The notes under the pieces are model-generated. The model had not been told where the DNA came from. It saw only the letters and a program-made list of their open reading frames with translations, and made no database searches. Position numbers and translations under genes: made by a program. A stretch of 64,000 nt of DNA, taken from positions 3,596,001 to 3,660,000 of the forward strand of contig JACONQ010000006.1 in the NCBI GenBank assembly GCA_014281115.1. The letters are read 5' to 3'. This stretch comes from Laburnicola sp. R22_1. Lineage: Eukaryota > Ascomycota > Dothideomycetes > Pleosporales > Didymosphaeriaceae. Shown here in pieces: positions 10,165 to 21,400 of the stretch. Position 1 is the first letter of the stretch. Every line of letters begins with the position of its first letter.

Positions 10165-12985
10165 CACCTCCTATAGCACAAAGGTAGCGGAGTGCTATCA
10201 AGTATAACAAGGCAAAATAAGTGAACAGAGGGCCTCCAGGGCACCTCCCTAAGAAGAACTCTATTAGGTAACAACAGATGTAACAAACTTATCCTCTAAA
10301 CTAATAACTTGTTAGCGGATATTAGTTATTCCTAATTGCTGCAAGAATCGCTCGTGCTTGCTACTATTAGAGAGAGACTTTATCAATCCATCAGCGGGCA
10401 TATTAGCAGTTCCTATCTAGGTAACGTCAATATTCCCAGCTTTAACTTACTCGCGGATCCACATCTAATGTACTTTAATATGTCTAAGCTTTGTGTTAAG
10501 CTTTTCTTCGTCCTTATTGGCGATAGAGACTGTTTGCTAGTTATCGCAGTACAACATAGGTCGAACCTCTGGATTAAACCTAATAGCTTTAAAGGTGTTC
10601 ATCCACTAGGATAACTTAGTGCTAGCAGTTAATAGGGCAAACAGTTCGGCCTTAGTAGTTAATTTGGTAACAGATCTCATAATTTTTGCCTTCTAATTAA
10701 TAACCATACTATAGAGCTTAAACACATAGGCAAATAAGCTTTAAGCAGTATTAGGATTATTAGCAAACACGGCATTAGAAGCACCAAAGAATAACAACTC
10801 CTTAGCTTCCTTATTGTTAATTTAACTAATATAGTTGGCGTTCTTAGAGCGTGCTATTATTGCTCTAATTGCCCAGAATTGGAAGTTGTATAAGTATTGC
10901 CACACAGACTTAACAGTAATAAGATGCTTTTAGCTTAGATTGTTTAGATGGCGGGCAAGTATTAAGTGCGCTTTTGCCACATCAGGCCAGGTGAAATATA
11001 AGATAAAGCCAAGGCATCTAACTAGGATCGAATATAGGCGGGTGCGCTCCGCGTTAGGTTCATCTATACTTAGGAGGAGATAAGACTCGCGCAGAGGGAC
11101 CTTAGGGTGTCGGCTGCCCTAAAGGAGATTGTAGTCATGGCAGACTTTTACAATATAGGAGTCTTAAATTATCTAGACCTTGCCTTTCGCATAGTCTCTA
11201 ATAATACGTATCTCTAGAAACCAGCATAGTTCTCCTAAGCTTCATGTCTTGTATTATTTTGTAAACTCGCGTTAAAACTATTAATAATATTATTAATCGC
11301 CTTTGCGAAAAAGGACAACAATATTATCTATATAATAGAATAGTATTAGCTTGCTATTAGTAAATAGGCAAGAGATACCCTTAACTTGCGTAAAGCCCAT
11401 ATTAATAAGGGTCTTCTTTAGGTGTTTGTGCCACAGCGCTAGGGTATCCTTAAGCCCATACAGTGCTCAGCGTAGTCGCATTATATTGCCTAGTCTGTCT
11501 TAAAACATATCTAGAGTCTAGACGTAACAGAGTTAGGCTAGGTACGCGTTAAGGAAAGCATTCTTAACGTTGTACTAGTAGGCAAGGAGTCCAAAGGCGC
11601 ACATAATAGCGATAAGGAAGCGGAGCATTTAAGCCGCAAGGGTAGCTGCGTAGGTATTATCCCAAGTCGTCTGCAAATCTCTTCTCACAACTAGTTAAGC
11701 TTTGTAGCTAGTCAAGTAGCCATTAGCATCGAACTTGTACGTGAAAACCCACATTAGCGGCAGGGTCTCAGCATCTAGGTGCTCCTTTACGTTATCTTTC
11801 ACCTTCTTAAATACACCTTTGTGAAGCTGCTTCTTAATCTCCTTATCTGCAGCAGCGAACCACTTATTAGCATCAGGGCGGGATTTGACCTCAGCCCAGT
11901 TCTTTAGTGGCGGCGGCAGTTGATTATAGTGAACCTTTAACTCTTTTTTTGGGGGTAGTTGCACAATTACTATAGCAAATGTTTGCTAGTATAGAGACGC
12001 GTGCGTACTAAAGTGGTCCCTAGGCGTATTGTCTTCTCTACCACCTCCCCAACAATAGGACCCTAGAACGATATTGTCTGCAGCAATATTAGGGTTTGTC
12101 TGTCTTAGAGCGTTATTCTAATAGCGGTTTAGCGCAGTATCTCTAAAAGTAATCTCTCTTCAGCCTTTTAGTTAAGAACAATCATAAGTGCTAGGTACTA
12201 GTGTCTCTTAGAGTATAAGTAATCCTTTATAGGCCTCCTGTTAAAGCTGCTCTTCGGCATTATCTAACCTAGTAGCCTCTTCTTCTTAATCCTTAACATT
12301 ATCCTCAACTATATGTTGACGATGTGTTATATCACGATGGATCTGCTCAATAATGGGATCTTCCTCCTCGTCTAATAAATTAATATTAAGGACTCTAACT
12401 ACGCGTCTTATCTCCTCTATTATAGGCTTAAGTTGTAGAGCCGAGTAGCGTTGGTCTTGTACAAAGACAACATCACGTGTTTAAACAACACTGTCAGCTC
12501 TAGGAACCTATACACGGAAGATATTCGTTCCTTTGTATCCAACTAGCCATCTAGTAATCAACCTTGACTCGAGCTTGTCACCTTTAGCCACCTTAGTATT
12601 ATAGAATAGGGCTTTGGCACTAATAACATCTATATGTGTAAGAGACGGCTTTACCTTGCGTACATGTTTGTAGGGCGTCTTCTAGTTAAGAACCTCTATT
12701 GGTAATTAATTAAGGATATAAATAGCTATTAGGCATAACTTGTTAGCCAGTTTCTTAGGCAAATTTGCTTTAATCCGCAAAGCTCTTGCCACAGTAATAA
12801 TAAGGTTACCAGCCTTCTTAGGCAGGCTAGTTATCTCTTCTGCACTAACAGTACGTCGCTTAGCTATAATACCCAGGTCTTAAAAGACCTCCTAGAGATT
12901 AGCATGACCCTTTTTGTTGTCACAGCGAACGTATACAATAATCGCGTTAAACTAGGTCTATATAAGCGCCAGTATCTATTAAACT
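10013..12985 (-). mobile_element. Copia-C: 5'-truncated, RIP-decayed Copia
   Basis: The minus strand reads degenerate Copia polyprotein: integrase near 12890-12960 (VYVRCDNKKGHANL), reverse transcriptase N-terminal part at 11695-11964 (WVFTYKFDANGYL), and RNase H near 10620-10900. A probable 3' LTR lies at 10013-10164, preceded on the minus strand by the polypurine-like ATAGGAGGTG. No second LTR, protease or gag is present: similarity stops inside the integrase at about 12985, where the next open frame begins. Frames contain many TAG and TAA codons in place of CAG and CAA. This is a different, more distant lineage than Copia-A and Copia-D. It probably lost its 5' half by deletion or rearrangement. 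Confidence 0.75.
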
Positions 12986-14311
12986 AAGCGCGTTAGAGTC
13001 CAATATGCCAACAACGACCATACGGTACCAACCAAGAACGGGGGGTTGCTGTTCATAAAAAGGCGTCCATTCGTTATCCAAGGTTATGACACATCGTCCA
13101 AAAAGTTCACAATGCGAGGCATGACTTCGCACAATGCGCCGAAGCATCAATTGCAACATCATCTTTGTTGTCAGTATCCCGAAGACAAAGAACCGCGGCC
13201 CAATGACACCGGAAACCCAAATATCATGATACAAGCTGGGTTCAAGGGAAAGAGGACGATGAATTCCTTCATCGACATGAGCAATGTCACTTGCTCTCGA
13301 CCTGCAGGCACCTGGAGGATCGCAGGTTCCCTCGAGGGCCAGTCGACGCAGACATTCCTGGAGAAATGCATTGAGTACGATCTGAATATCCACCTGGAAG
13401 CAGCCACAAAGTTGGGACTGCATCTTAATTTGGGAGAGGAACTCCTGGAAGCTTTCGCAGTCAAGATGACAGCTCAATCTGGCAATATTTCAATTGCGTG
13501 TAAACATGGACCATCACATTCGATACGACTTATCGGTCAAAACGGCATGACAAGATTGAGCGACGCAAAGACTCTTATTGTCCCGCAAGAACTCCCGTCT
13601 TTGAAGAATGCTCTTCAGGCACATTCAGAGTCGAAGGCTCTCTCAGCTGGGATCACTCGATTGTTCAACAGCATGGGATTGTCAGTAAAGCTCACCAAAG
13701 CTATCCAGATGGACACAGATGGAAAGTTAACCATTTGCGTGGACGCGAAACCTTTTGCAGCCCAAGGAAAGGCAGAGCAATCGTCCTTGCTCGACAAAGG
13801 CGTTTGCAACGATGTTCAAGTCAACCCAATCAAGGGCACAGGCCCTTTGACCTTGGGGAAGAAGCGCAAAGCAAGTGGTTCTGTCTCCTTTGTTTCTGCT
13901 TCCGAATGCAAGAAGCAGAAAATCCTTACTCCGATTGGCAAGGCCAAAGATGAAAAAGAACAAGACCATGCCCTACGAAAGAAGAAGGCATTATTCTATA
14001 CCATCAAAACATGCCTGAAACCTCGATACGATGCGGCAGATTTGCAGTTCCAGGAAATCGAGAAGAAATACTCGGCAACTACTAGAGATGAGACCGCTAC
14101 CCAGGATTCTATCGTAGAAATTGGCAAGGAGTATAACCAAGTTGGCAGCATCAATAGAAATTCCAAAAAGGCCTTGAAAGCGGCGGAAGAGGAGCTCAGA
14201 ACGGCTACTTTGATCAACTACCTCAAAAGAGGTGTTGCATTGGACAATGAAAATGTTGAATTCCTTGAGAAGAAGGGATATCTGGTTGACAAGGCCTGTC
14301 ATAAGGACTAG
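12983..14311 (+). CDS. Hypothetical protein, probably 5'-truncated
   Basis: The frame opens right after a stop at 12980-12982, that is, exactly where the Copia-C remnant ends. The first ATG is at 13112; sequence before it still reads like protein. From 13112 the product is 399 residues: an N-terminal globular-looking part, a basic cluster (GKKRKASG and KKQK, around residue 250), then a charged helical C-terminus. I recognise no domain. The DNA is not RIP-mutated, in contrast to its left neighbour, so it is host or recently duplicated sequence. The abutment suggests the 5' end was removed when Copia-C was truncated. Whether it is still expressed is unknown. Confidence 0.5.
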   Translation, partial: TKRVRVQYANNDHTVPTKNGGLLFIKRRPFVIQGYDTSSKKFTMRGMTSHNAPKHQLQHHLCCQYPEDKEPRPNDTGNPNIMIQAGFKGKRTMNSFIDMSNVTCSRPAGTWRIAGSLEGQSTQTFLEKCIEYDLNIHLEAATKLGLHLNLGEELLEAFAVKMTAQSGNISIACKHGPSHSIRLIGQNGMTRLSDAKTLIVPQELPSLKNALQAHSESKALSAGITRLFNSMGLSVKLTKAIQMDTDGKLTICVDAKPFAAQGKAEQSSLLDKGVCNDVQVNPIKGTGPLTLGKKRKASGSVSFVSASECKKQKILTPIGKAKDEKEQDHALRKKKALFYTIKTCLKPRYDAADLQFQEIEKKYSATTRDETATQDSIVEIGKEYNQVGSINRNSKKALKAAEEELRTATLINYLKRGVALDNENVEFLEKKGYLVDKACHKD

Positions 14312-14352
14312 ACGCTTGTGGGTAGAGCAGTCGAATCATGAACTATGTGAAA

Positions 14353-14470
14353 GAAGACTTCGCGCACTCTCGGTACACGGTATAACGCTGTTATGGAAAG
14401 CTGTAGGGGTGCTAGAAAAACGCTTTGAAACAAGGTAAAGTAGTGAGACAGGTTTGGCTGTTTGGGGACT
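14353..14470 (+). repeat. Repeat D, copy 1
   Basis: GAAGACTTCGCGCACTCTCG through GGTTTGGCTGTTTGGGGACT. Further copies lie at 38781-38863 (inverted, internally shortened) and 37553-37655 (RIP-decayed). Confidence 0.8.
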
Positions 14471-16840
14471 GTTCGTGAGCATGTGCAAATCGGCCGGCCC
14501 TTTATGGAGTTGACTACGAGCTGTAATATGGTCCACGGGTACTAAAGTTGACGACAACGTGACGCGCGGTTGCCTGCGCAGCATAAAATCGGCGACCGGA
14601 TACATCAAGTGTTCATCCATCCACCACACAATACATTCGATCGTCGCGCAAGAGAATCATGAACTTGGGCTGACTTGAAATTTAGGATGAAGTAGATTTG
14701 TTGCCAGCTTGCGAGGGAGAATGCCCTAGTCGTCTTCAACGCGACCGTTTTCTCAATCTCAGGGCATTTCTGCGGGTTTGTGATGTCTCATACATGAAAT
14801 GTGGTTTTGGGATACAAGACTGTTCGATGAAATTAATACCTGATGGACCTACATGCGGGATGACATGAACTCAAGCATGCAGCAAATAGAAGAAATGCAA
14901 TCTCAGTTCTATCTGACCATTAGACTAATCTCTTCGTGAATCGTAATGTGTGACGGTTCATTATTCTTCTATTCTTAGGAGTGGAAGGTTAGCCTTTTGC
15001 TCTGACATAATGTAAAAGCAAGTCTTCCGTGCTTGATGTCCACCGAAAAGATTTCTCACCATCTAGCTCCGAGCGCCAATTGATGTAAGTCTTGAATACT
15101 CTATTACCTATGTTTTCCAAAAATCATCAAGACCGCGAGAATTACAATCAATTCTTAATTTGGTGCTCTACATGGCGATCACGCCCAATGATTCCGTCTC
15201 ACGGTTCGCTCTTGACTCTGTCGAGAATGTACTCTTGAGAATTGGATGGACAGTCCAATTCACATTTATATTCTTGATTTGAAAGTGTACTACATTCTTG
15301 GTTGGTTGTAATTTAAAAACAAATAGCATAACCTATGATTTCTTAGTCTAAGTATGTCGTGGTGATGAGGCTCAACGTGGCGACCTGTGGGGCCAATAGA
15401 GCTAGAGCGAGCTTAGTTCTCTTCCTTTGCAATTGCGTATGTATATACCTTTTCGGTATTTTCCTCAATTCTATCACTGAATTACTGTTTTACGGCTCGT
15501 CTTCACAGCAGAAAGTATTACAGAGAAGAGCCTTCAACGACCGGGGACTATAGTGGCGGCCGTGCAGATAACGACCCAATACCGACTTAGGTATGCTACA
15601 CAATACGTATGCAAAATAAGGCCAAAACATGTTTCCCAAATTGTCTATTGCCGCTTCTGGGAGCGCATGTGCCAGTTTAGTGAGTGGAGAAGCACCGGTC
15701 CCCACAAACCTTTACTATACCTATTAACGCTTATAATATAAATAGATTTAAAATTAATACTCTATCTACACTATTTTAACTATCTACTAGCAACACTTAC
15801 CAATAATAAATACTACTATACTTATATATAGCTATATACGGTAAAGGAAGAGGAGAAGCAGGATGAGGAGAAAGAGGAGGAGAAGGAGGATAATAGTGGA
15901 AAGATAGACGACGAAGTCCTTACTTGGAGCCAATGACAGTGTCATCGTGTCGTCTCGCTATTAGGAGCTAGTTAGCTAGCTTGAACATTCCTGAATTAGC
16001 AGTCCCAACTGAGCGATGGCCGTGAGATAAGAATCGAGCTCATGTTATTGGACATGCATGCACCGCTGGATGATGCGCAATTATTTGCGGGAAATGAAGA
16101 TCCAGAAGTGGCATGAAGTGCGAGCTGTGAGTTACGAGATTGGGCCAAAGCTGTTTCTGCACGTTAGGCACTCTGGCACGCTGTTCAGATCCTTTGTTTT
16201 GCGGCAACCCTTCTGTGAGTATTACTTTGCAATTTTAATTCCGTTGCTGTTCACCAAGCTAGTCTCATACTGCGATACTGCGGGCATATGGGTATCTTCT
16301 GCGAGGTAGCTCTGCGGCTCCAATATTGAGTCCAACGGCAATTAATCGTCATGCTCAATGGCGACAATTCTCACACTGTGTGAAGATTCATTACTTTACA
16401 CCGTGGCTTCCAATCTATTCGAAAACTTGGTTCGCTAGACAATCCAGCTCACAGATATTGCTGGGATCATGAATTGCCTGGCGCAAGTGTTAAGAAGGGC
16501 CACTGGACAGGGTAGGCTTCGCAGCCACCTCTTCCTATGTAGGTTGTTGGTAATCTAGTCCGGTTGCTTACCTAAGGTAGAGTTCCGCGGCGAAGGCGGC
16601 GTCGGCTTAGACGTACCTCCGTGGTATTAATAATGCAACACGGAAGATGGGTCGGTCTTCAAAAATAGTGGAGTAAAAGATTGATTGAGTAACAGGCGGG
16701 CGATCTTGCTATAAGCCAGGCATGCTATTACGTAATCGTAAACACTGAGTCAGGTGCTCATGCCAGGTCCGCGGGTGCTGCGGACCACCTTCCGCCAACT
16801 GACGGAAGTTGGAACTTCACCCCACATCCCGATGATCCCC
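14471..16840. other. Intergenic, no supported gene
   Basis: Only short unsupported frames occur. There is a copy of repeat C at 14949-15006, a purine-rich tract at 15841-15905 (AGGAGAAG-like) and a (CATT/TTAT)n microsatellite at about 16843-16876. Confidence 0.5.
14949..15006 (+). repeat. Repeat C, copy 1 (58 bp)
   Basis: TGTGACGGTTCATTATTCTT ... CCTTTTGCTCTGACA. An almost identical copy (one visible difference, T/C) is at 28504-28562. Confidence 0.8.
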
Positions 16841-16932
16841 ATTTATTCATTCATTCATTCATTTATTTATTTATATCTGTTTATAGTCGACCTAACCTTT
16901 TATAGATTATAAGACTTAATAGTAAGTATAAC
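16841..16932 (+). repeat. Repeat B, left half, split by Copia-B
   Basis: CATTCATTTAT..., GTTTATAG, AACCTTTTATAGATTATAAG, ACTTAATAG, then TSD ATAAC. It continues at 28189. An unsplit copy is at 56155-56296. Confidence 0.75.
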
Positions 16933-17116
16933 TGTAGCGGTTGTAGCTGAAAGGCGAAAGTCGAGGCAACACTTGTTGTATTGAATATGAGTAGTACCTA
17001 GGATATATACTAATAGGCAATCTAGGCAGTAGTGAACAAGTGTAGGCAGCAATGAACTAGTATAGGCAATAGTAGATCTGTAGGCAGCAACTCCAAACTT
17101 ACCCACTACTGTTACA
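16933..17116 (-). repeat. Copia-B 3' LTR (left on +)
   Basis: 184 bp, TG...CA ends. It pairs with 28005-28188; differences are transitions only (for example GCTGAAA versus GCTAAAA, and GTCGAGG versus GTTAAGG). Confidence 0.85.
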
Positions 17117-18022
17117 CACCCCCTTATCCTATAGTTGTCTAGCAATGTAAGGATGACTTTTCTTACATATTTGCTATGCATTAAAGTTGAGAGCGTAGAT
17201 CTGTAAGGTGTAGCTGGCTTATAAACTTAGCATGCTTCTGGCAGGATAGCATCTTAGTCATCCTATTAGTAGGCATTCTATTAGTAGGTCGCTATTGGAC
17301 GTTGAGTCGTCCTTGCTCTACTTTCTGGCGAATCCAACTCTGGTGTATATTAACGTGCTTAAGCTTTGTTGCCAGCTTATCTTGCTCCTTTGTAACAATT
17401 CTAATAGTCTGCTAGTTATTACACTAAATAGTTAGAGTTGTGTTTAGTGTTAAGGATAGGCTGCAATATAAGCGAAGCCATTCCTCTATCTCTAAGCCTG
17501 TGAGAGAGAGCGCAAGTAGCTCTGCCTTAGTAGTAGATTTGGTGACTGTACGCTGTAGGGTAGACTTCCAGTTAATAGTTATTCTAAATAGTTGGAAAAC
17601 GTAGCCTTGGGAGCTGTGGCGAGTTTCTATATTGTTGGCGAAAGCTGCATTAGATGCTCTAAAGAAGATAGGGTTGCGATAGTCCTCTTCTGTAGTCACA
17701 AACTCCTTAATCCCTTCTTTGGCTATATAAGCTTCTAGTGCATAGTACTAAGTTTCTAGGATGTGTTGCCACACTTTGCAAATAGACTCTACATAAGCTT
17801 GTCTAGGGTTAGTGAGATGTGAAGCGTGTATTATATAAGCGCGTGCTAGATCTGGGCGAGTGAACTGTGTGAGGAACGCGAGATGACTAACAAGCTCCTA
17901 GTAAAGCTTTGTCTAGACTGCGTTGGGTTCCTCTATAGATGGCTCGAGATAGTTAACTATTATTAGTACCTTAGCGTGGCGGCTAGCCGTTGTTATGCTA
18001 TAGTTTGTGGTTACCTTGTTAA

Positions 18023-18228
18023 TGTTGGCAGTAGCTCTCCCCAAGTAGCTAGCGTTGTTACAGGGGTTCTACCCCTAGCCTTGCCTCCTTGTTTGGCCAG
18101 TGTTTGACAGGGGGTCTGCCCTATCCTCACCTCCACGGTGAGGATAGGACAACAACTTACAACCAAAATCTTTGACTATCTATTTATTACTGTTTACCGT
18201 GTATACACGACCCGACGTGGAACCAACA
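18023..18228 (+). repeat. Copia-D 5' LTR with 12-bp hairpin
   Basis: 206 bp, TGTTGGCAG...ACCAACA. It contains a perfect hairpin at 18120-18148: CCTATCCTCACC, loop TCCAC, GGTGAGGATAGG. A smaller hairpin AGGGGT-TCT-ACCCCT precedes it. The hairpin may form in the transcript; its role is unknown. Confidence 0.92.
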
Positions 18229-18294
18229 CTGATCAGTGGTTAACCTCACGTTAGCCACAGACAAGCAAGGTACCAGCGCTCGAAGGGTGATTGC

Positions 18295-18372
18295 GAGTAT
18301 CGACTTATAGCGTACTGGCTTTTGCCTGGTAATTACTAGTATCGACTCATAGCGTACTGGTTTTGCCTCAAC
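18295..18372 (+). repeat. Tandem duplication in Copia-D leader
   Basis: AGTATCGACTTATAGCGTAC is followed after about 42 bp by AGTATCGACTCATAGCGTAC, each followed by TGGCTTTTGCCT or TGGTTTTGCCT. Confidence 0.7.
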
Positions 18373-18442
18373 AACGTCGCTTACGATACAGGACTTGAAG
18401 ACTCGTCTCACTGTCCTATAGTACCGTCATATAGCGACAACC

Positions 18443-21400
18443 ATGTCAGCTTCAGCGTCTGGAAAAGAGACCAGCTCTCTCGGCACCGCAAACCCAGAGG
18501 ATACCCAAGACAAACCTACGCAATCAACCGCGTACAGTAACAACAACTTTGTTCCTGCCAAAGTCCAGAAACTACGAGAGGAGTTTCAGATCGACCTACG
18601 CGGATGGGACAAGGATATTGACATCTCTAACCCAGAACACCTCACAGAGCCAATCCTTAACGCATACATCTTGAGCACTGTCTCACTGTACAAAAGCTCT
18701 CAATATAGAGGTATTGGACTATGGGAAACCTTCAAGACAGACTTTGATGGATGGACAAAGGCAACCTTCGAGATACCAGCTAGGAAAGCTCGGTGTACAC
18801 TGCGCGATTACCTCCTCTACAATGGCGTATGGGTTGACAGCGGCATAAGGAAATCGATTGGCAAGTCTCTTCAAGACGTACTTGACAACGACAAGCCACA
18901 TCAGTGGACAGAGGAGGAGATCATACAGGCAGGCAAAATTACGCGAACCCATCTAGAGGAGATTGCTTCAAATATAGCTCCGAAGCCAGCTATACAGAGT
19001 ACAGCTCCCCAAGACGATACAACAATAGTCAGAACAACTGAGTTGCCCTATCCGAATCGTAACCCGTCACTGTTGCCGCCGCCAGAGCCTCAGCAGCTGC
19101 CTCAGCAAGTACAGCAGCAGCAATCTCAGCAGCCACAAGTACGGTTTCCATCGTACACGAATCTGCCAGCACCATCTACATATAGAGGTTTCTCAGCACC
19201 GCCACCAATACCATATACAGCCCCAGATCCAGAAAGGATCCCAATTCAGACAAAGACAGGGTTTCTCAAGGTCTATACAGAGGACATGAAATACAGCGGC
19301 GACAAGGATGACTTTCTGTCAGCCAAGTTAAGGACCTTTTACGATACCTGCGAGTTGTTTGAGATCTCTGAGGGACAGATGCACTGGCTCTACCCTATCT
19401 CACTTAAAGGACGAGCTAAAGCTTTCTATCAGAGTAAGATCCGCGGCAGAGGCTTTAATTTTGCTACAATTGTCAAGACTGTTAGGGAACACTTTGAGAC
19501 AGAGGAGGATCTGCAACGATACACTATCCTTTGGCACGAAGCCTCTCTACTCAACCTTGTACAGAAAAGTCCAGAGAGGCCAATGCTAGAGCTCTTTCAA
19601 GAGCTCACAGATGAGCTGCAACAGATACAGGATGGACTGACAGAGCACACTATAGAGTATTCTTCAGAGATGAGCCTCCGCAACGCAGTAATACGAGCCT
19701 GCCGCGGCGTCAAGGAGTGTAGCATGGCTCTGTACAAACCAGCGTCTACGTATGAAGGACTTTGTGCGGAAATCAGGTCAGCAATTGTTACGGCGGAGAA
19801 AGAGAGACAAGCACAACGCCAGGCCTACTATACGGACGACAGCCCGGATCCGCAGCAGTACTGGACGGACCGGACGTACAACCGCGGCAGCAACCGCTAC
19901 CGCTTCGGCCGCGATAAAGGCAGTTACAGTCGCGCTAGAGGCGGAAACCAGTCATTCCGCGACCGCTACAGAGGATCCCAGCGGTTCCAGCGGGACGCAA
20001 AACGATGCTGGGTATGTGGGAAGATTGACTGCTTCTCTACAAGGCACACACCAGAGGAAAGGCGCAGATTATACGACAGGCACGCTCAACATCTACAGCA
20101 AACAATGGACTGTACAACAGAGGATATCCAGCAGTTCCTAGTTGACTACGAAGGCCTTGATATATCCGACAGCAATGCCCATAATAGCAACGCCACTGCC
20201 GACCCGAGCGGGATCACCAACTTGATCGACGGATTACTGCAGGATGAGGCGGACTATAGCGAGCAATTCTTCTGCGAGGGCTACCTAGCAGGGCCGCGTG
20301 CAATTGACGGCGCCAAAACTGTGTCAATATTGAACGATCAATCAGTCTCTCACAGGCTTACAGGAGGATATCAGTCTCACAGGCTTATAGAAGGATATGA
20401 GGCATGGACAACAGGCCGCAACTGTACGTTTGAGGATCGCTACTCATCCGCTGTCTTTCAGGGGATTATGCCAGATACTGGAGCTTCTGGCATATCGACT
20501 GCTGGCCAACCCCAGGTTGAAGCTCTGTGTAGGAAACTGCCACTCGTACAGATCGATACCTCAGCAGCTAGTCAGACAATTCGATTTGGCAAAGGCGACA
20601 CTAGAACCCTTGGAGTAATAGTTGTTCCAACTCCAGTTGGTAATATTACCTTCCATATTGTTCCTACAAAGACGCCCTTCCTGTACTGTGTACAGGACAT
20701 GAATCGCATGGGGGTACGGCTTGACAATCTCCGCAGTGTACTTGTCCAGAACGACTCTAAGTTCGTCCCTATTGTATGGAAATGGGGCCACCCGTACATG
20801 CTTCTGGATCAGGAAGAATCGCTAGCAGGGTGTCACTGGACAGCGACAGAAGACCGCGGTTCGCGAGCAACTTGCCACCTCACAGAGACTGAACTACGAC
20901 GCCTCCACCGACGATTCGGCCACCCGTCAGTACGCCGACTGCTCCGGCTGTTACAGCGCGCTGGCCATGAGGTAGACCAGCAGATCCTGCAACACCTGAC
21001 AAGGTATTGCCACCACTGTCAGATGAATGCCAAGTCACCTGGCAGATTCAAATTTACGTTAAAAGACGACTATGAGTTCAATTTTTCTATTGTTGTGGAC
21101 GTACTATACATTAATGGCAAGCCAGTCCTCCAGATAGTTGATGAAGCTACCCGATTTGGTGCCTCACGATTCCTACCTGACATGTCTGCAGCTACGGCAT
21201 GGGACACGATCCGAATCTGCTGGATTGACGTCTATCTTGGCCCGCCAGATCAGATTGTGCATGACGCCGGTACAAACTTTGCTTCGCGGGAGTTCCAGCA
21301 GCTCGCCAGATCGATGGCAATTATCACAAAGGAAGTGCCAGTAGAAGCTCACAACAGCATTGGCTTAGTAGAGCGATACCACGCCCCTCTGCGCCGCGCG

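Noticed and set aside
10336..10614. 92-codon plus frame in Copia-C
   Set aside because: It is antisense to decayed RNase H sequence.
18229..18255. tRNA-derived primer-binding site after the Copia-D 5' LTR
   Set aside because: TGATCAGTGGTTAACC resembles a tRNA D-arm rather than the complement of a tRNA; I could not confirm it.
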